Shown here one piece after another: positions 55,518 through 64,000 of a DNA stretch of 64,000 bases (positions are counted from its first letter, which is position 1; every line of letters begins with the position of its first letter). Below the pieces are notes generated by a model, which ran no database searches, was not told where the DNA came from, and saw only the letters and a program-made list of their open reading frames with translations. Made by a program: the position numbers and the translations under genes. Source of the DNA: Cadophora sp. MPI-SDFR-AT-0126 (taxonomy: Eukaryota; Ascomycota; Leotiomycetes; Helotiales; Ploettnerulaceae); assembly GCA_020747065.1 (NCBI GenBank), contig JAGMVK010000001.1:248001-312000 (forward strand). The letters are read 5' to 3'.

Positions 55518-57266
55518 ATGGCAAATGAATTGTCCTTGGACAGATATAAGTACCAGCCTCTCATCTCAAAGCCATCTCAACATGCTATCCGACTCCTCAC
55601 CCTCTACCCAGCGCCCGATCCCTCCATGCTCATCGCATGCAATCTCACTCATGCCTGCCTCGAAGAAACTCCAGACTTTTCAGCCCTCTCATACACCTGG
55701 GGAATCACCACATCCCCGACCCCTATCTCTCTTTCGGGCCATCCTCACATAGTGACTACCAACCTCGCTTCAGCTCTCCGACACCTACGCCTTCCTGATC
55801 GCGCAAGAACATTATGGGTTGACGCTTTATGTATCGATCAAACCAATGTAAAAGAGCGAAGTGAGCAGGTATCTCTGATGCGCGAGATATACGACAGTGG
55901 CGGATCCAGAAAAGTGATCGTTTGGCTTGGTGAAGAGGGGTCTGCTCAAAGTGCACTGGATATCTGTCGCGGGGCATTGAGTGTATTTCCAGTACCAAAC
56001 CATGTTTTGACGGAATACCATGAAGAGTGGCAAGCTTGTAATGATCTGTTCATTGATAGACCTTGGTGGTCGAGAGCTTGGATATTGCAAGAGGTAATCC
56101 ACTCTGGAGAAGTGATGGTTCACATAGGCCAACTCCCTCCACTGTCCATTGATGAACTCTGCGACTTCTTCAAAAGATACAGAAGCACCTTAACAATTCG
56201 GGAAACCGTTCTGGCCAAGTCCAAGCATATCATCAGTTCTTTGAGTCAGACCATGGTATCTGGCATACCCTCTTCTTCGCCAGCTCCTTCAGAAATCTGG
56301 CCGCCTCCCCCACCACAAAACTGGAACCTCTGGCTTCGAACAGGAGACTACGCAAAAGATCCCCAATCATCCATTGGGGACAACAGACTTAAATTCAAAG
56401 ATCCTCTCACTCCCACATATCAACCCAGCCTCGCGAGTCTACTGATCGGTTTCCGAAATCAACAAGCTACTGATCCACTTGATAAGATCTACGCATTCCT
56501 CGGCATGGCCATTAAAGAGTTCGATATACCGGTAGACTACGGTCTCACGAAACGACAACTCTACACACATGTCGCTCGTGCATTGCTCAGGAAAGTCCTT
56601 TTGATTCTGCTCTGGGTAGAATCGCCTCATCGGTCAGTACAACGGCACAACGAACTACCGTCGTGGGTGCCCGATTTTACGATCTCGCAGGGCCTGGTTC
56701 CCAGAAGCATGTTTGCTTTTCAGCATCTTTTCGATGCTGACAAAGGATTTCCAGCTGTGAATTTAGAACCACGATTCGCGGAACCGAAGGACTCCGAGAC
56801 TTTAGTTATCAGGGGCATATATGTCGCTACCATCACGGGTGTCCATGATTGCAGGATCACGACAGACGACGAACTCCTTGGTCTTGACGCCCTCCGTCTC
56901 ATTCAGTACGACCGCAATCCATCTTCTCGAAGCCTCAAACCCAATACATCCCCTCCAGAAGGGGCCTGCAACTGCTTACAACCAGAACCCCATATCTCTC
57001 CTCCATCCTTCAAAAACACAAGCTGGGGACCAGTTGTCACCGAAATAGGCGATATCATCATCGTTAGCCCAGGCCTCAAGATCCCTATTGTTCTGAGAAA
57101 GATTGAAGATGGGTATCTCTGGGTTGGCGGATGTTGGCTGATCGATTCTGAGATTCGGGACCTCGAAAATCTGGGGGAGGATCCAGCGTTCTCGCCTATT
57201 ATGTTTGGGATTGCTTGCGCTGGATTACCTGAGGACAATGGGGCGGAGACCTTCCGCATTTATTGA
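55518..57266 (+). CDS. HET-domain (heterokaryon incompatibility) protein, 582 aa
   Basis: Intronless, ATG in good context (AATCATGGC). The HET domain (PF06985-like) occupies residues ~40-195: IRLLTLYPAPD, FSALSYTWG, TTNLASALRHLRL, LWVDALCIDQTNVKERSEQVSLMREIYDS, KVIVWLGEE and PWWSRAWILQEV. A long C-terminal part has DPLDKIYAFLGM, YTHVARALL, LPSWVPDF and the end motif DGYLWVGGCWLID, all usual in HET proteins. HET domains are TIR-like folds that can trigger cell death when incompatible partners fuse. Most family members, like this one, have no assigned partner. It lies 210 bp downstream of the oxygenase on the same strand. Confidence 0.93.
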   Translation: MANELSLDRYKYQPLISKPSQHAIRLLTLYPAPDPSMLIACNLTHACLEETPDFSALSYTWGITTSPTPISLSGHPHIVTTNLASALRHLRLPDRARTLWVDALCIDQTNVKERSEQVSLMREIYDSGGSRKVIVWLGEEGSAQSALDICRGALSVFPVPNHVLTEYHEEWQACNDLFIDRPWWSRAWILQEVIHSGEVMVHIGQLPPLSIDELCDFFKRYRSTLTIRETVLAKSKHIISSLSQTMVSGIPSSSPAPSEIWPPPPPQNWNLWLRTGDYAKDPQSSIGDNRLKFKDPLTPTYQPSLASLLIGFRNQQATDPLDKIYAFLGMAIKEFDIPVDYGLTKRQLYTHVARALLRKVLLILLWVESPHRSVQRHNELPSWVPDFTISQGLVPRSMFAFQHLFDADKGFPAVNLEPRFAEPKDSETLVIRGIYVATITGVHDCRITTDDELLGLDALRLIQYDRNPSSRSLKPNTSPPEGACNCLQPEPHISPPSFKNTSWGPVVTEIGDIIIVSPGLKIPIVLRKIEDGYLWVGGCWLIDSEIRDLENLGEDPAFSPIMFGIACAGLPEDNGAETFRIY

Positions 57267-57644
57267 GACTGGGCAGAGAGGGTGGTCGAGATGTTAAATT
57301 CGCCATCTCATTCTAAAACTTCTGTTTCCTGACTTTTGAGCTCTGTGGCTATGTTTTTAGAGATGTTGCCGTCTGCATTAAGAGAGGCGATTTGTCAGGT
57401 CCAGCTTCGGGTAGATATGGAGGATGGACGCTCCCATGGAGTATGTGATACCTAAGTATTTGCCGGACATGAATTTATGTGGTACGATCTCCGGTCTAGA
57501 AAAAGTCTAGATAGTTGCAATCTACAAAGTAACGTGGAAAATATAAAAAACCTACTAAACGTAGACAGTCTTGCCGTTACTTCCATCTTTCTTCTAAACC
57601 TGTAATTATCCTCTTCCCCAACACCAACTCCTCAACTCCGCTCT
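57267..57644. other. Convergent intergenic region
   Basis: About 380 bp between the 3' ends of the HET gene (+) and DUR3 (-). No feature seen. Confidence 0.45.
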
Positions 57645-60241
57645 TCAAGCCTTCTCCTCCTTAACGCCCACACCCCCGACCTTAAGACTCTCATTCGCAC
57701 TGCCCACCTCCGGACTTGTATCTTCAAATGTCGCTCCGCGCTTATTTGTATGATGATCAAACTCATCCCCATGACCACCCTTCTCACCCTTACCAACAAG
57801 TTCTCTCGCCCAAGAGAGGAGCAGATGCCGACCTTCGATGATCGGGTAGACGGTGACGCTGAAGAACGAGAAGAATGCCCAGAGGAGAGAAACGATGACC
57901 CAACCAGTGAAGAATTTGCGCGAGAATTTGTAGGCGGTGCCGTAGAGGCTATGTGGGTGAAGGTCGTTAGTATAATACCCGCAAGAGAAGAATAGGAGTG
58001 TCAAAAAGAAAAAAAAAATTGGAGAGAGGAAAGAGTAGCAAACATACGACAATGGCCAGATAATGAACAGTGCCAAAAACAAGAACACCGTAATTCCCCT
58101 CGCAACATACGCGGCCTTTCTCAACCTCTCAGGATCATATGTCGGATCCGCGTATGCGACATCACGATCATTGCCTTCATCGTCAAGGAGACGAATAGCA
58201 CCGAGACTCTCCCACGTATAGTTTGCATTTTGGAAGATTGAGATGCTGATTGTGACCACGGCGGCAGCCCCAATGCCCGCTATGCAGCCGTAGAGACAAG
58301 GGTCTGTTGCGCCTACGGACGCGATTGTCACCTCGCCCGAGAAGCGTTGGGCGAGTGTCAACTGTGGTGGGGTTGGTTAGCGATGTGTTGCTTCAATATG
58401 GGGAAAGACGGGGTACCCAAGTGATCACGGCAGCGAAGAAGCCGAGCCAGATTGATGATGTGGCTGCTAAAGCACCTTGGCGGGAGGAGAAGAAGGTACC
58501 GACGAGAGCCGGCAGTGCTGAACCAGTGAAGATACCGGTCATGTTCTACGAAAGATTTTGTGATCAGCTTCCTGGTCAAGTTATATAGCACGGACGACTA
58601 ACGTAGATGAATCCCAGGTCGATCTTGACGCCATGCAGCATAGTAGCGAAAGCTGCCATGAACATGGCAAATCCAGCAACACACCAGTGTCCGGCTCGAA
58701 GAACTTGAGCATCCGTTGCGTTGGGTCTGAGATCTGTAGGAAATGTGGTCAGACGTCTACTTCCGATGTGGGAAAGTCTAAGTCAACGTACATGTCTTGT
58801 AGACGTCGTAGGACAGAACAGTTGATGTTCCAATCAAGACACTAGAGATAGCACTCGTACAGCTCATAAACATCAACACAAGAACTGATTGTCGTCAGCG
58901 GCTGATTATGAAAATTTGATGGGGTTTAGACAACTTACCGGCACCAGCACCTCCTTTTCCAGCAATAGTCTGCGCGGCATAAGGCAATGCCAACCCGGCA
59001 CCAATCTCTTGCGCATTCATTCTTCTAGGAAATGTGGGAAAGGAAGGTGTGTTTTCCAGAGCAACAGCTACAATACCCATCGTGGTAGCTAAGGTAAACG
59101 GCATTGCATACCAAGCTAGACCTCCAAGAACGTATCCCGGAATAGCGGCAGCAGGGTCAGCAGCGATACCTTTTTGATGGAAAGAATTGTCCAAGAACAC
59201 GACTCCAGTATATTCGAGAATACTCAGGATGGCAAACTTGAGAGCACCGAGGGATCGGATTGTGAGATAGCTGCCGTCCTTGGTGGGGGCAGAATAATCG
59301 TTTCGCTTCGCGGCTTCGATGAGCAAGTCCCACATCTTTCCTGGAGAGCCGACCTGATCGCCACTTGCGTAGACTTTGAACCAAAACGTGAGAATGATGA
59401 TCAGAATAATTGCAGTGTGTAGCTGGTTGCGGTCAGTAAGGGGATCCGCTGTGACGTCTGAGAGGGTTGCCCACGTAATCAGTCAAGATGGTAGCTCTCA
59501 GTCCGCCTCGGATGGTGTATGCCGAGACACTGAGAGGAAGCAGCCATAGACTTGCATAAACACTCATACCGGTCAGCGATTCTATGGCAGCAGCTCCACC
59601 TATCAAAATGGACGAGACAACCAAAATGTTCGACGCCAAGCTGAAGAACATGAAGGAGAAGTGTGCAGTGGTGCCGTATCGGACTCGGATAATCTCAAGA
59701 AATGTCCGAGCATTGGGTGCTTTCCGTTTTGTTTGCTTTACAAATCAACAACTACGCATTTCGAATGTCAGATATGGGAACTCACAATGGCCAGATTACT
59801 AAAGACCATGATCTGCGTACTGTTACATGCGGCATAGAAGAATGATCCAGCAACACCATAGGTATATGCGACAGTAGCTGACGAGAGGAGTGTTGTACTC
59901 CAGGTCCAGGACGATGTGACACCGGCAGCAGTCAGACCAGTCCCGAGGGATCTCTTTGCGACTGTAAGACGGATGGTCAGTCGCTCTAGATTTACGCTGA
60001 TTATCGAGCTACGTACCAGTAAACTCTTCAGAATTTTCTACATTTCCTCGCCTCTTCATAATTTCAGAAATTGCAATCATGCCGAAGGCAAAAAGTGCCC
60101 CAAGTCCAATGACAACGCCATAGCCAGCACCCTACAAGCGAAGGTCAGTCTGAACGCGTACTATAATGGAAGCATGGCTCAAGAGATGAAGGAAATGCGG
60201 CCTACTTGGGTCAAGGGTATCTCTGGAGCTGAGTCAGCCAT
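57645..60241 (-). CDS. DUR3: Urea active transporter Dur3 (sodium:solute symporter family), 680 aa
   Basis: Ten exons, all in phase: 60241-60206, 60131-60017, 59961-59786, 59735-59475, 59422-58939, 58884-58792, 58733-58603, 58545-58417, 58361-58048, 57948-57645. Exon 1 encodes MADSAPEIPLTQ. The SSF core follows: GAGYGVVIGLGALFAFGMIA, IMKRRGNVENSEEFT, KRSLGTGLTAAGVTSSWTWS, TLLSSATVAYTYGVAGSFFY, TFLEIIRVRYG, RGGLRATILTDY, FMSCTSAISSVLIGTSTVL, LHGVKIDLGFIYNMTGIFTGSALPAL and SLYGTAYKFSRKFFTGWVIV. About 15 membrane helices and a polar C-tail are expected. It imports urea (and in yeast polyamines) across the plasma membrane and is normally under nitrogen repression. The third intron seems to end AAAG. 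The last intron (99 nt, T-rich, no stop in frame) is easily missed. Confidence 0.93.
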
Positions 60242-62034
60242 ATCTAGAAGCCAAGATATGCCAGTGGGAAGGAGATTTCGAGAGACAACTTGTCGACTTG
60301 TGTGAGACAAAAAAGTTCAAAAGTAACAATGAAAATTCCGGGATGTCTATTTAATATATATACATATCTCCGACTTGCGTAGATGTGGGAAACTTAAACC
60401 CTTCATCACAACGGCACTAACCCAGGACTTCGGGACTGCAAGTTCAGATCACGCAAGTTGGGGCTTGAAGTTCTCATCCGAAGCCAAAAAGCTAGCCTTT
60501 CTCTATGCCGCACGGCATTTGACTGCCCGTGCATTTTGGGATTGACGATTGGCTGCCAAAGAGAAAAAAGAAATAGGCTAATAGCATGCTGCAAGCCAGA
60601 AAGGCAAGAAATCTGGAGTCCAGATCCATCTTGCATACCTGCCCCTGCAAATACTTCGTCTTCCAAACCCAGCTCGGTGGAAACAGGTACTCGAAATGGA
60701 ATCGCATATCTGAAACACGCCGATCTCAGCTTTGGATTGGGTTGTCTTCACGTCGAAATGCATGCCGTTTGTTTAGACTCTAGCACGCCATAGATACGGT
60801 GCAGAACCCTTGGTTTGAACGATCTCGTGACCAGAACAGAATGAAGTACATCCAGGGTCCCAATGTCCATCAGCTTTAAAGATTGATACCAAGGACATTC
60901 TTGTATATTGAAGCTTGGAGTTGAATTGGCCAGGGTGGTGCTAGGGAACGGAGGTTGATGTGCTGGATGCACTTCGTTGAAATCCGAAATGCACCTCGGG
61001 CGCCAAGCGCTGCTGACAAAGCGGATTCAACTTCACCACCACCAGTGTCACTTGAGTCACTTCTCTGGTAGATTCCCAAGTTATATCAACATCGCGCTTA
61101 GTATACTATCCTTCCTTCGAGTGTCTTGCCGATGTCCTCCTGTCATTGGCTGAAAGAAGCACGTGGGCGAGTCTACAATGGCAATGAATAAATGCTGGCT
61201 GAAACACTGATCCGTTCTCCACTCATTTTGCGCACGATATTGAAGCTCCAGAGGTCTATTAAGGAGAACGACGACTGGAAAGAATTGTGAACGGTCTTAT
61301 AGACTTTCAATCAAGACAGAATAGGGCAAGTTGGCTTTGCAAGACCACAAATTTCGATCTTCTCACCCTGACGCCAAATTGGAACGGAACGTGACCGAGA
61401 ACGTGACTTTGAACAACCTTTGCAGCCTAACTACGGTTCGAAGGCGTCCCTTAGTCTATGTTACCTCTATACAACTCGACTTTCATCGCAGGGCTATTAC
61501 TTACACATTTTGACAAAAGTGTCTTTGGAATGGATTCTCGCAGGGGACTCGCAGGGAGTGCTAGCAGGGGGTTGGTAGGTCAGAGCTCAAATATGTTTGT
61601 TTACTATCGTCTCCTCAGCTTCTCATCCCACTGGATCCTTCAACAACCGTGCCAAAACCGGCATGAAGTAGATTTTTGGAAGAAATTGAGAGGTTGTATG
61701 GCGAATTCCCAGGACTCGTAAGTGAGTCAGGTGGAGCGTTTAGAGCAGACTCAATGAAATGCAATTTGTGTTGATTGGCGTGTACTTCTGCAATCCCTCG
61801 TTTTCCTGTTTTCTTGCCCTTGAATATCACAACACTCTGACTCTTCCCGACTCATACGCAGAACTCCCTTTGACTGTTCAAAGCTCACTCATGAGTCACG
61901 AATCTCGCCAAGAAACCCCCCTGGTCTTCATTCCATTCGGCAAGCGAGCCTCAGTCAATAAAGCTCCACATCTCCCTCCGATCAACCCCCTCCTCCCACT
62001 CTCGTCCCCTTAACCTACCTCCACACTTCCTCCA
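60242..62034. other. Divergent intergenic region (1.8 kb)
   Basis: Between the starts of DUR3 (-) and the 2EXR gene (+). An inverted CCAAT element (CATTGGCTG) and a CACGTG palindrome lie close together at about 61143-61166, about 900 bp from either gene. Frames are all short and random. It is unusually long for a promoter region, but no element or gene could be recognised. Confidence 0.4.
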
Positions 62035-63267
62035 ATGCCTCCCACCAAGCCCCCACCAACCACATTCCCACTCTTCCCCTTCCTTCCCTTCGAGATCCGC
62101 TCCCAAATCTGGACATTCGCCCTCCCCGGCCCACGACTCGTCCACCTGCGTGAAAACCCCATCCACGAAGCTGGGAAGAATGGGTTCGGCGTCCACTCTC
62201 TGGTCCGCCAGGGTCATATAGACCGGGCAGAGGACCGCCCGTGCCGTTGGATGCGAAGAATTATATTTGGGCCTGCTCGGAGGTTCCGGCGCTGTTGCAT
62301 GTGAGTTCTCACAACAGCTCATTACATTCAAAGGAGCTCTGGACATCGGAGAGCAAACACAGTGTAGGAGCGGATAGATGTAAGGAGAGAGGAAGAGTAT
62401 TGCATTGATGCGTAGCAGACGTGTCAAGAATGCCGCCAAATAATGCTCTCCAATGGCTACGAACTCGCATTTAGCGACCCAGACTCCGGCCCACGAACAT
62501 ATTTCAACTTCTCTTGCGACACATTGTACCTCCGCCATACTCGCTTCTCGGCCAAAATCTGGTCCAATCACCTCCGCAAAGAGTTCTGCGCCATAGAGCG
62601 AGCTCGAGTGAAGCGAGTTGCGATACAGGCGTCATTGGTCGACGAGTACTCCTTTCCTTTGAATCAGACTGTGAGCCTTATGGGGGGCTTGGAGGAGTTG
62701 CTGGTCGTCGAGGGTGATTTCTCCGGATTGGGGAAGGGGAATGAGCTGTTCAAGGATAGGGTTGGGGATCCGTTGGTGAGTGTTGATTGTGGTGTTGAGG
62801 AATTGAAGACCGAAGCTAGCATCGGTGAGATCTGGGAGGAGAAGACGGCGAGACTTGCTGAGGCGGTCCAAAAGTATGTTGAAGAAAATGGTGGTGATGG
62901 GACTGCATATATGAGAGAACGCACTGAAGGAATGGAGAAGAAGTTGCGGCTTGCGCTGGAGAAAGCAAATGCTGATGAGAAACTGAGGTGTCAGAGACAG
63001 CAAGGGGTTGAAAGGCCTTGCGGTTATGAGATTCCGAGGGTGAGGATGGTTTGGGTGATGACTGAGAGTTGTGCGAAAGATTTCGATGGAAAGGGAGAGA
63101 GAAAGTATCGGGATGAACCAGGAAAGACTCAAATTGGTCAATTTTTGAATAGTCAAAGGTTATCCAGAATCTCTACTAGTCCTGTTCTGCATTTAATCGA
63201 AGACAGGTATAAGACAATATTCAACAAGGGAAAAATTACCCGATATCGAGACGAAGAAGACCAATGA
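62035..63267 (+). CDS. 2EXR-domain protein, 350 aa
   Basis: Three exons: 62035-62149, 62212-62300, 62419-63267. The 2EXR motif is clear: FPLFPFLPFEIRSQIWTFAL followed by PGPRLVHL. The spliced sequence then reads PPVPLDAKNY, VPALLHTCQECRQIMLSNGYEL, the expected second half of the domain (LL-x-CxESR-like). The first intron (62 nt, GTGAAA...CCAG) removes a frame conflict. A mid region with YFNFSCDTLYLR and RVKRVAIQASLVDEY is also typical. Residues ~170-290 form a charged, partly helical region (ARLAEAVQKYVEEN, MEKKLRLALEKANADEKLRCQR). The C-terminus is basic. 2EXR proteins are numerous in Leotiomycetes and relatives and functionally undefined. This is the second 2EXR-type gene in the window. Confidence 0.85.
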
Positions 63268-63325
63268 AATTGTCCGCAAAAGGAGTCGTCGACTGGACTA
63301 TCGAATGACGGCTTGCAGGGTGCAG

Positions 63326-64000
63326 CTAAAGATGCATGAGCTTTCGGTCTCCGCTTTGCTTGACAGACGAGTAGTAGTTGTTGGTTACTAATGGCAGCGC
63401 GCCCTTCATTTCCATCTCCACGAGAAAATGCGTTGGATCATTGCAATGAGCTCCGTTGCCCATGCACTCCGCACAAAGATCGTAGTCGCCTCCATCACAT
63501 ATATTGCAATGGAATACCGTCGTCGGGATTACATCTTCGCAAGAGTCACAAGTTATACTGACAACCGAGGATTCCTCCTTAATGAGGGCGGCCAGAGCTA
63601 CCTCCGTCGGTATCTCTGCTTGCGCATCTCTGTAATCTGTGCTGACAGGAAACAATTGAAGCAAACTTCTAGCAGTTGGACGTTTCAGGGGATCTGGAGA
63701 GCGACAGAGAGCTATCATATCGATATAGTATTGTGGTACGCTGGCTGGTAGAGGTGGCATATCAATCATATTAGCATGCTCCATGCAAATGGACATTCCT
63801 AAACAGCCTGCGTAGTAGCAACAATGCCGCCAGCGCCGAGGCTTCTGACCGCAGGCCAAAAGCCAGAGCAGTGCGCCAAGTTGAAATATATCGCAGTGAG
63901 GTGTTACATCTAGGTGCTCAGTCTGCGGCATGCTGTATGCTCTGGGATGATTCGGAGAAGACTTGGTCCGTAATTCCGGTGGCAAGTGGCCAGGTAAGCT
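63326..64000 (-). CDS. Kinase-like/ZZ zinc-finger protein, C-terminal part (truncated by window edge)
   Basis: The frame is open to the right edge, so the N-terminus is missing; about 224 residues are visible. The first part is the C-lobe of a protein kinase: HLPPELRT (the APE-like segment), CDIFQLGALLWLLACG (F-helix) and CRSPDPLKRPTARSLLQLF (the conserved Arg of subdomain XI). After a short linker comes a ZZ-type zinc finger: CDSC, CNIC, CAEC and two following His (GAHCNDPTHF), i.e. CxxC...CxxC...CxxC...H...H. ZZ fingers bind short N-terminal peptides or other proteins. Kinase-ZZ proteins are frequent in filamentous ascomycetes, but their roles are mostly unknown. Whether the kinase is active cannot be judged, because the catalytic loop lies outside the window. 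Confidence 0.8.
   Translation of the reverse strand, partial: SLPGHLPPELRTKSSPNHPRAYSMPQTEHLDVTPHCDIFQLGALLWLLACGQKPRRWRHCCYYAGCLGMSICMEHANMIDMPPLPASVPQYYIDMIALCRSPDPLKRPTARSLLQLFPVSTDYRDAQAEIPTEVALAALIKEESSVVSITCDSCEDVIPTTVFHCNICDGGDYDLCAECMGNGAHCNDPTHFLVEMEMKGALPLVTNNYYSSVKQSGDRKLMHL

Noticed and set aside
57949..58047. Hydrophobic segment with FFFFLTLLFF in the DUR3 frame, considered as an extra membrane helix
   Set aside because: It is a T-rich 99-nt intron without a stop: removing it joins WPLS to LYGT as in Dur3 proteins.

Overview
The window is nuclear DNA of a filamentous ascomycete (Pezizomycotina). Genes are split by many short introns, mostly 45-75 nt with GTANGT-like donors and CTAAY/CTGAY branch sites. 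The families are typical of such fungi: HET, HeLo and NACHT-ankyrin proteins, PTH11-like rhodopsin-domain proteins, 2EXR proteins, tyrosinase and amidoligase. Orthologues of conserved yeast genes (EBP2, ZRG17, MGM1, DUG3, RAX1, MKT1, DUR3) are also present. A Leotiomycete is plausible, but that is only an impression. I saw no rRNA, tRNA, CRISPR array or intact transposon. Nearly all exon-intron structures were worked out here from splice signals and reading-frame phase.

Layout. 0-8.4 kb: 3' part of an MFS transporter (+), a small unknown protein (-), an amidoligase gene broken by two frameshifts (+), and a seven-exon rhodopsin-domain membrane protein (-). 8.4-12 kb: a secreted tyrosinase with a duplicated six-cysteine module (+) and the nucleolar protein EBP2 (-). 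12.1-19.8 kb: a divergent pair made of a HeLo/kinase-like protein (-) and a ~1656-residue Sel1/ankyrin protein (+). 20-31.5 kb: a 2EXR-like protein with an acidic repeat tail (-), a two-helix membrane protein (-), ZRG17 (+), MGM1 (-) and DUG3 (+). 32.3-38.9 kb: a 2043-residue NACHT STAND protein with about 33 ankyrin repeats (+). 39-50 kb: a gene-poor stretch, the RAX1-like RGS protein (+), and four small unknown proteins. 50-57.3 kb: MKT1 (-), a 2-oxoglutarate/Fe(II) oxygenase (+) and a HET-domain protein (+). 57.6-64 kb: the urea transporter DUR3 (-), a second 2EXR protein (+), and the C-terminal part of a kinase-like/ZZ-finger protein running off the right edge (-).

How it fits together. 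Conserved housekeeping genes (ribosome biogenesis, mitochondrial fusion, ER zinc supply, glutathione turnover, mRNA regulation, urea uptake) are interleaved with fast-evolving allorecognition or immunity-type genes. Three classes of the latter (HeLo, NACHT-ANK, HET) lie within about 45 kb. The most system-like element is the divergent HeLo/kinase-like and Sel1/ankyrin pair at 12.1-19.8 kb. Unusual splicing is the second theme: two GC-AG introns, four apparent AAG acceptors and several coding exons of 14-36 nt.
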